The position numbers and the translations under genes are program-made. A stretch of DNA of 64,000 nt from Bin18 sp965200355 (lineage in GTDB: Bacteria; Desulfobacterota; Binatia; Bin18), in contig OZ241351.1 in the NCBI GenBank assembly GCA_965200355.1, positions 1,054,001 through 1,118,000 of the forward strand, written 5' to 3'. Position 1 is the stretch's first letter. The number at the start of each line of letters is the position of its first letter. The notes beneath the pieces were generated by a model. It ran no database searches. It saw nothing but the letters and a program-made list of their open reading frames with translations, and was not told the DNA's origin. This document shows positions 59,534 through 64,000 of the stretch, in pieces.

Positions 59534-61202
59534 CCCCGCAGCCCATTCGGCCCCGCGCCCATCGAGAGGCGGCCGGTTCAAAGGCTTTCTCCGCAGCGGC
59601 GACCCGTTTATCTGGCTGACGGGCGGAACCCTGGCCTTTAGCTTGCTCATGATCGCCGCCTTAATCTGGATCGTTGGGGCCAATGCGCTCGGGTTCTTCT
59701 GGCCCGACCAACTCAGAGCCGTGGACCTGCGGGACGGGCACAAGCTCCTCGGGGCGGTTCGGGCCCGGGAGGCTATTCCGCAGTCGGTCAGCAACGGCCA
59801 GGAACAGTTTCGGACGCAGTTCCAGGTTGCGAACCGTGACCTGTACGGGTCCGATTTTCGCTGGGTGGATGACAGCCTGATGACCGGCCATGCGTTTCCG
59901 GAGCAGGCGATATACTTGGAACGGTATGAATGGGGACCGTTTTTTGGCTTTCTGACCACGGTCCGCCAGGATGGAGCAATCGTGGCCGAGGGCTTTGAGC
60001 AAACCTGGCCAAAATTTCTTGAACTCCACGCCAGGACCCAAGCCACGCTGGATACGATCCACACTATCGAAAAGAAAGACATTGGGGATATTAACTACGC
60101 CCTCGAACAACTGCGGATTGCGGTCAGGCGGACGCAGCGTCGAGAAACCGACCCGACTCGGGCCGCGGCAAAAATTGCCGCCCTTGAGGAGGATATCGCC
60201 GCTTTGCAACAGTCCTATGAAGAGCAGGCCCAGGCGCTCGCCGCCTTATACCAGGAAAACTCGCGCTATCGCATCACCGTGCAGGACATTAACGGCAAAG
60301 AAAAAGCGCTGCCCATCGCCGGGGTGGTGCGCGGTTTTCTGCCTAATCATATGCACTGGTTTGAACGCTTCGGCCTGTACGTGGCGCGCTTCTGGGAATT
60401 CTTCTGGGAAGACCCGCGCGAGGCCAATACCGAGGGCGGGGTGTTCCCGGCCATTTTCGGCACAGTCATGATGGTCATCATCATGAGCATCGTGGTGGTC
60501 CCTTTTGGCGTGGTGGCGGCCCTCTACCTGCGCGAGTATGCCAAGCAGGGGCCTCTCGTCCGCGCGGTGCGGATTGCGGTCAACAACTTGGCTGGGGTGC
60601 CCTCCATTGTGTTTGGCGTCTTTGGTCTCGGGTTTTTTGTGTATGCGGTCGGCGGGACGCTGGACCAGCTCTTCTACCAAGACTCCCTGCCCACGCCGAC
60701 CTATGGCACGGGGGGGATTCTGTGGGCTTCGTTGACCCTTGCCCTGCTGACCGTTCCGGTGGTGATTGTCGCCACCGAAGAATCGTTGTCCGCCATCCCC
60801 CAAGAGTGGCGGGAGGGCTCGCTGGCACTGGGGGCGACCAAGTGGGAAACGCTCCGCAAAATCGTGATTCCCGGTGCGCTGCCGGGCATCCTGACCGGGA
60901 CGATTCTGGCTATGGCCCGGGGTGCCGGGGAAGTCGCTCCGCTGATGATTACCGGCGTGGTCAAACTGGCCCCGACCCTGCCCGTTGACGGCCACTGGCC
61001 GTTCTTTCATCTGGAACGGAAATTCATGCACCTCGGGTTTCATATTTACGATGTCGGTTTCCAGTCGCCGAATGTCGAGGCGGCCAAGCCCATGGTCTTT
61101 ATGACCACCCTGCTGCTGATTGTGATCGTGATTGCCCTGAACCTGGCTGCGATTGCGCTTCGCAACCGCTTACGCAGCCGCCTCCGCTTTGGCGCCTTCT
61201 AA
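59520..61202 (+). CDS. pstA: PstA permease with extracytoplasmic coiled-coil insert
   Basis: A 560-residue protein; the ATG at 59520 overlaps the pstC end by 14 bp. TM1 is about 31-55. A soluble region to about 270 includes a coiled coil (ALEEDIAALQQSYEEQAQAL). The permease core has FGTVMMVIIMSIVVVPFGVV, NNLAGVPSIVFGVFGLGFFV and EGSLALGATKWETLRKIVIP. It pairs with PstC; both carry long inserts after TM1, likely facing each other and PstS. Confidence 0.93.
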   Translation: MDASNPAAHSAPRPSRGGRFKGFLRSGDPFIWLTGGTLAFSLLMIAALIWIVGANALGFFWPDQLRAVDLRDGHKLLGAVRAREAIPQSVSNGQEQFRTQFQVANRDLYGSDFRWVDDSLMTGHAFPEQAIYLERYEWGPFFGFLTTVRQDGAIVAEGFEQTWPKFLELHARTQATLDTIHTIEKKDIGDINYALEQLRIAVRRTQRRETDPTRAAAKIAALEEDIAALQQSYEEQAQALAALYQENSRYRITVQDINGKEKALPIAGVVRGFLPNHMHWFERFGLYVARFWEFFWEDPREANTEGGVFPAIFGTVMMVIIMSIVVVPFGVVAALYLREYAKQGPLVRAVRIAVNNLAGVPSIVFGVFGLGFFVYAVGGTLDQLFYQDSLPTPTYGTGGILWASLTLALLTVPVVIVATEESLSAIPQEWREGSLALGATKWETLRKIVIPGALPGILTGTILAMARGAGEVAPLMITGVVKLAPTLPVDGHWPFFHLERKFMHLGFHIYDVGFQSPNVEAAKPMVFMTTLLLIVIVIALNLAAIALRNRLRSRLRFGAF

Positions 61203-61212
61203 AGGGAGTGTG

Positions 61213-62073
61213 ATGATGGAAAGCCAGCAAAAACCCCGAGTCGGCCACGCCGTCGCCCTGCCGCCACGACCGGATTCGGGCAACGGTCATGACCCGACGG
61301 TCCTCGGCACGCGCGCCGCCGTAGAAATCGAAATTCGGGATGTCTGTCTCAGCTACGACGGCACGACGAAGACCCTCAAGCATATCAATATGGATATTGC
61401 CAAAGGCCAGGTGACGGCCTTCATCGGTCCGTCGGGCTGCGGGAAGTCCACCCTGCTGCGCTGCCTGAATCGTCTGAACGACCTGATTGACGGCTGCACG
61501 GTCAGCGGCAGCATTGTTGTGGGCGGTCTCCAGATTCTTGACCAAACGCTGGACGTGACGGAGCTGCGCAAACGGGTTGGCATGGTCTTCCAGAAGCCGA
61601 ACCCTTTTCCCAAGACCATCTATGAAAATGTGGCCTACGGGCCGCGGGTGCTCGGTATCCAAAATAAGGCGCAACTGGACGATATTGTTGAGAAGAGCCT
61701 GCGCGCCGCCGCCCTGTGGGAAGAAGCCAAGGAGCGGCTGCATGACAATGCGCTGGGTTTATCCGGTGGGCAGCATCAACGCCTGTGCATTGCCCGGACT
61801 ATTGCGGTTGAGCCGGAAGTCGTCCTGATGGACGAGCCCTGTTCTGCCCTGGACCCGATTGCGACGGCAAAAATCGAGGAACTCATTCATGCGCTCAAAA
61901 AGCACTATACGATTGTGATCGTCACCCACAATATGCAGCAGGCCGCACGGGTCTCAGACGCCACCGCTTTTATGTATCTGGGTGAACTCATAGAGTTTGG
62001 GGCGACCGAAAAATTATTTACGACCCCGGAAAAACAGGCCACCGAAGACTATATTACCGGCCGATTCGGCTAA
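61213..62073 (+). CDS. pstB: Phosphate ABC transporter ATPase PstB
   Basis: A 286-residue ABC ATPase from the ATG at 61213 (AAAGGGAG upstream). Walker A GPSGCGKSTLL, Q-loop FQKPNPFPKTIY, signature LSGGQHQRLCIA, Walker B VLMDEPCSALDP and switch His in VTHNMQQAARV are present. The DEPCSALDP form is typical for PstB. The 40-residue N-terminal extension is Pro/His-rich. Confidence 0.96.
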   Translation: MMESQQKPRVGHAVALPPRPDSGNGHDPTVLGTRAAVEIEIRDVCLSYDGTTKTLKHINMDIAKGQVTAFIGPSGCGKSTLLRCLNRLNDLIDGCTVSGSIVVGGLQILDQTLDVTELRKRVGMVFQKPNPFPKTIYENVAYGPRVLGIQNKAQLDDIVEKSLRAAALWEEAKERLHDNALGLSGGQHQRLCIARTIAVEPEVVLMDEPCSALDPIATAKIEELIHALKKHYTIVIVTHNMQQAARVSDATAFMYLGELIEFGATEKLFTTPEKQATEDYITGRFG

Positions 62074-62086
62074 CAGCGGAGGGAGT

Positions 62087-62839
62087 ATGCCACTCCACAC
62101 GGATAGCCAGTATGAAGAAGAACTCCAGCAGCTTCGGGCCAAGGTGTTGGAAATGGGCGGGCTGGTTGAAAAGCAGGTCGGGGACGCCTTTACTGCGTTC
62201 GTCGAGCGCGACTCGCAGACCGCTCAGGAAGTCATAGAGCGTGACCATATGGTCAACTATCTTGACGTCACTATTGATGAAGCCTGTATCCGCCTCCTCG
62301 CCCTGCATCAGCCGGCTGCCCGGGACCTGCGCTTTATTACGACCAGCCTGCGGATTTCCACCGACCTTGAGCGTATCGGTGATATTGCCGAGAATATCTG
62401 TGAGCGCTCAATCGAGCTCAATCAGGAAGCGCCCCTCGCCCCGCGGCCGGAATTGCCCGAAATGGCCGAGGGGGCCCGAGCGATGCTGCGCGATAGTCTT
62501 GACGCCTTCTTGCAGTCGTCCTCTGATGTGACCGCTCCTGACACGAGGACCTCCCTTGCGGGTCCCCTCAACGCGGTGGTGTCCGAGGCATCCGACCTCG
62601 CCCTGAGCGTGTGTCAGCGAGACGACCGGATTGATGCTTTGACCGCGCAGATCTTCAACACTATGCTGTCTCAGATGCGGCAGAAACCCGAATACGCCAG
62701 CCGTGATATGCGGATATTGTTTATCGCAAAATATCTGGAGCGGGTTGCTGACCACGCCACCAATATCGCCGAGATGGTCATCTATCTGGCCAAGGGCAAG
62801 AGCATACGCCACATCTCGCCCTTACCCGAGTCCATTTAA
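62087..62839 (+). CDS. phoU: Phosphate transport regulator PhoU
   Basis: A 250-residue two-repeat helical-bundle protein from the ATG at 62087 (GGAGGGAG). The PhoU metal motifs ERIGDIAENICE and ERVADHATNIAE occur, one in each repeat. PhoU relays Pst state to PhoR. An Ala/Ser/Pro linker of about 20 residues between repeats is longer than usual. Confidence 0.94.
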   Translation: MPLHTDSQYEEELQQLRAKVLEMGGLVEKQVGDAFTAFVERDSQTAQEVIERDHMVNYLDVTIDEACIRLLALHQPAARDLRFITTSLRISTDLERIGDIAENICERSIELNQEAPLAPRPELPEMAEGARAMLRDSLDAFLQSSSDVTAPDTRTSLAGPLNAVVSEASDLALSVCQRDDRIDALTAQIFNTMLSQMRQKPEYASRDMRILFIAKYLERVADHATNIAEMVIYLAKGKSIRHISPLPESI

Positions 62840-62852
62840 GGCAGAGGAGGCT

Positions 62853-63620
62853 ATGGCGGGACCACAGCGGACCGTGGAGGCGGCCGAGTCCAAACGAAAA
62901 GTGCTGATCGTTGAAGATGAAAAAGACATCCGCGACCTCGTTCGTTATCATCTGGAAACCGAAGGGTTTACCGTCCTTGAAGCGAGTGATGGTGAAGTGA
63001 GTCTCCAGCTCGCCGCGACTGAACGGCCGGCGCTTATTATTCTCGACTTAATGCTGCCCGGCCTGTCCGGCCTTGAGGTGTGCCGCACCTTACGCGCCCA
63101 AGACCAGCGGGCCACCGTCCCGATTCTGATGCTGACCGCCCGCGCCGCCGAGGTCGATAAAGTCCTGGGCCTCGAAATGGGGGCGGACGACTATATGACC
63201 AAACCCTTCAGCCCGCGCGAACTCGTCGCTCGGGTCAAGGCGGTCCTGCGGCGCAGCTATGGGCCGCCGGCGGACCAGCCGCACCGGAGGTATGTCCGTG
63301 GCCGGTTGCAGATTGACTACGATACCTACGAAGTGCAGCTCGATGGCAATCCGCTCGAACTGGGTCTGCGCGAATTTGAATTGCTCAAATTTTTCGTGCA
63401 GTCTCCAAACCGCGTTTTCAGTCGGACCCAAATCCTCGACCTGGTGTGGGGGCATAACGTCTATATCGAGCCCCGCACGGTCGATGTCCATATCCGCCGC
63501 CTGCGGAAACGTCTTGAGCAAGACGATGCCAACCCGAGTCTGCTCCTGACCGTGCGGGGGGTTGGGTATAAATTTAATCCGGCGGCGCTCGAGACCTCAG
63601 CGCGCAGCGACCGGACGTAA
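62853..63620 (+). CDS. phoB: Phosphate regulon response regulator PhoB
   Basis: A 255-residue OmpR/PhoB-type regulator from the ATG at 62853 (GAGGAGG). The receiver has phosphoacceptor Asp65 (LIILDLMLPG), switch Thr in LMLTARA and Lys in TKPFSPREL. The winged-helix output has LREFELLKFFVQSP, VDVHIRRLRKRLE and VRGVGYKF. It binds Pho boxes such as those at 54559 and 53151. A 15-residue N-terminal extension precedes the receiver. Confidence 0.94.
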   Translation: MAGPQRTVEAAESKRKVLIVEDEKDIRDLVRYHLETEGFTVLEASDGEVSLQLAATERPALIILDLMLPGLSGLEVCRTLRAQDQRATVPILMLTARAAEVDKVLGLEMGADDYMTKPFSPRELVARVKAVLRRSYGPPADQPHRRYVRGRLQIDYDTYEVQLDGNPLELGLREFELLKFFVQSPNRVFSRTQILDLVWGHNVYIEPRTVDVHIRRLRKRLEQDDANPSLLLTVRGVGYKFNPAALETSARSDRT

Positions 63621-63634
63621 CCCAGCCTGCTGGT

Positions 63635-64000
63635 GTGAGAGATAACATTACCTTTGTTATGCTGTTTCCGGTCGGCCTGGCGCTGCTGGCTCTGCTCGCC
63701 CTCCTGTTGCTCTTGCCCGCGGACGCCTGGCCACACTGGGCCTGGTATGCGGCCCTGCTCTGCGGCGGTGCTGCGCTGGGTACGGCCTTGCATCAGCGGG
63801 CCCAGTTCCGGCGGCGTTTGCGCGCCCTCAGCGCGCTGCTGGCGGGTGCCCCTGACGGTGCCCCGCGCCCCGCTCTGTCGGTCCGAAAAAACGACCTATT
63901 GGGCACCATTGAGTACCAGCTCGCCCGACTCCTCACGACCCAAAGCCAACATATTCAGCGGCTCCAAGACGAGCAGAAAGAACTCGAAGCCTTGCTGCAC
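63635..64000 (+). CDS. phoR: Sensor histidine kinase PhoR, N-terminal part (3' end outside window)
   Basis: Open to the window end. From GTG 63635 or ATG 63659 it encodes two TM segments (LFPVGLALLALLALLLLLPA and WYAALLCGGAALGTAL), then a linker (LLGTIEYQLARLLTTQSQHI) continuing as a helix, matching the PhoR N-terminus. The catalytic domain is not visible. The identity rests on architecture and position 14 bp after phoB. Confidence 0.75.
   Translation, partial: MRDNITFVMLFPVGLALLALLALLLLLPADAWPHWAWYAALLCGGAALGTALHQRAQFRRRLRALSALLAGAPDGAPRPALSVRKNDLLGTIEYQLARLLTTQSQHIQRLQDEQKELEALLH

Overview
The window reads as about 64 kb of a GC-rich (roughly 60%) Gram-negative chromosome. Diderm markers are a BamD-like lipoprotein, a phosphate-selective porin and type II secretion pseudopilins. 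Three luciferase-like F420/flavin-dependent oxidoreductases, an amidohydrolase-2 protein, an SCP-x-type thiolase, an isovaleryl-type acyl-CoA dehydrogenase and a MYXAN/DevTRS-type CRISPR operon suggest a deltaproteobacterium-like or Tectomicrobia/Binatota-like lineage. The lineage is an inference; no rRNA is present.

Layout. 1-4.1 kb: LLM oxidoreductase, amidohydrolase, aminotransferase and a C-terminally truncated dCTP deaminase. 4.2-13.1 kb: tRNA-Arg(CCT), ureE, then a defence-rich insert (stand-alone PD-(D/E)XK protein, four-helix-bundle protein, fused hsdM-hsdS with two frameshifts, hicBA, hsdR), then ureG. Urease structural genes are absent. 13.2-13.3 kb holds a complete-looking small transcription unit (promoter, palindrome, hairpin, terminator) with no ORF. 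13.4-24.2 kb: thiolase, gspHIJK, acyl-CoA dehydrogenase, class II aldolase, alkaline-phosphatase-superfamily protein, two LLM oxidoreductases and phosphofructokinase. 24.4-26.4 kb: an ApaLI-like type II R-M pair with a frameshifted methylase. 26.4-31.1 kb: VOC protein, SDR, dihaem cytochrome c and aspS.

31.3-38.2 kb: a lower-GC type I CRISPR-Cas effector operon (cas6, frameshifted cas3, Cmx8-type cas8, cas7/devR, cas5/devS) followed by a 3-repeat array. Adaptation genes are absent. 38.2-41.5 kb: a translationally coupled PhoX-family protein and dihaem cytochrome. 41.5-49 kb: a sulfur-assimilation operon: a MoeB/ThiF E1, a CysO-like sulfur carrier, CysM-like cysteine synthase, a second degenerate E1-like protein, CysD and CysNC. 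The two E1-like proteins look reciprocally degenerate, one keeping the ATP loop and the other the N-terminal arginine segment. This is the most intriguing system in the window. 49.1-52.9 kb: frameshifted ppk1 and mgtE.

53.2-64 kb: an ACR3 arsenite exporter behind a Pho-box-like element, then a Pho-box-preceded porin-pstSCAB-phoU-phoB-phoR operon. Phosphate-starvation control of arsenite export is plausible here, because arsenate enters through Pst. Frameshifts occur in hsdM, hsdS, the type II methylase, cas3 and ppk1. They are concentrated in defence genes but not exclusive to them, so consensus error must be excluded before inferring decay.
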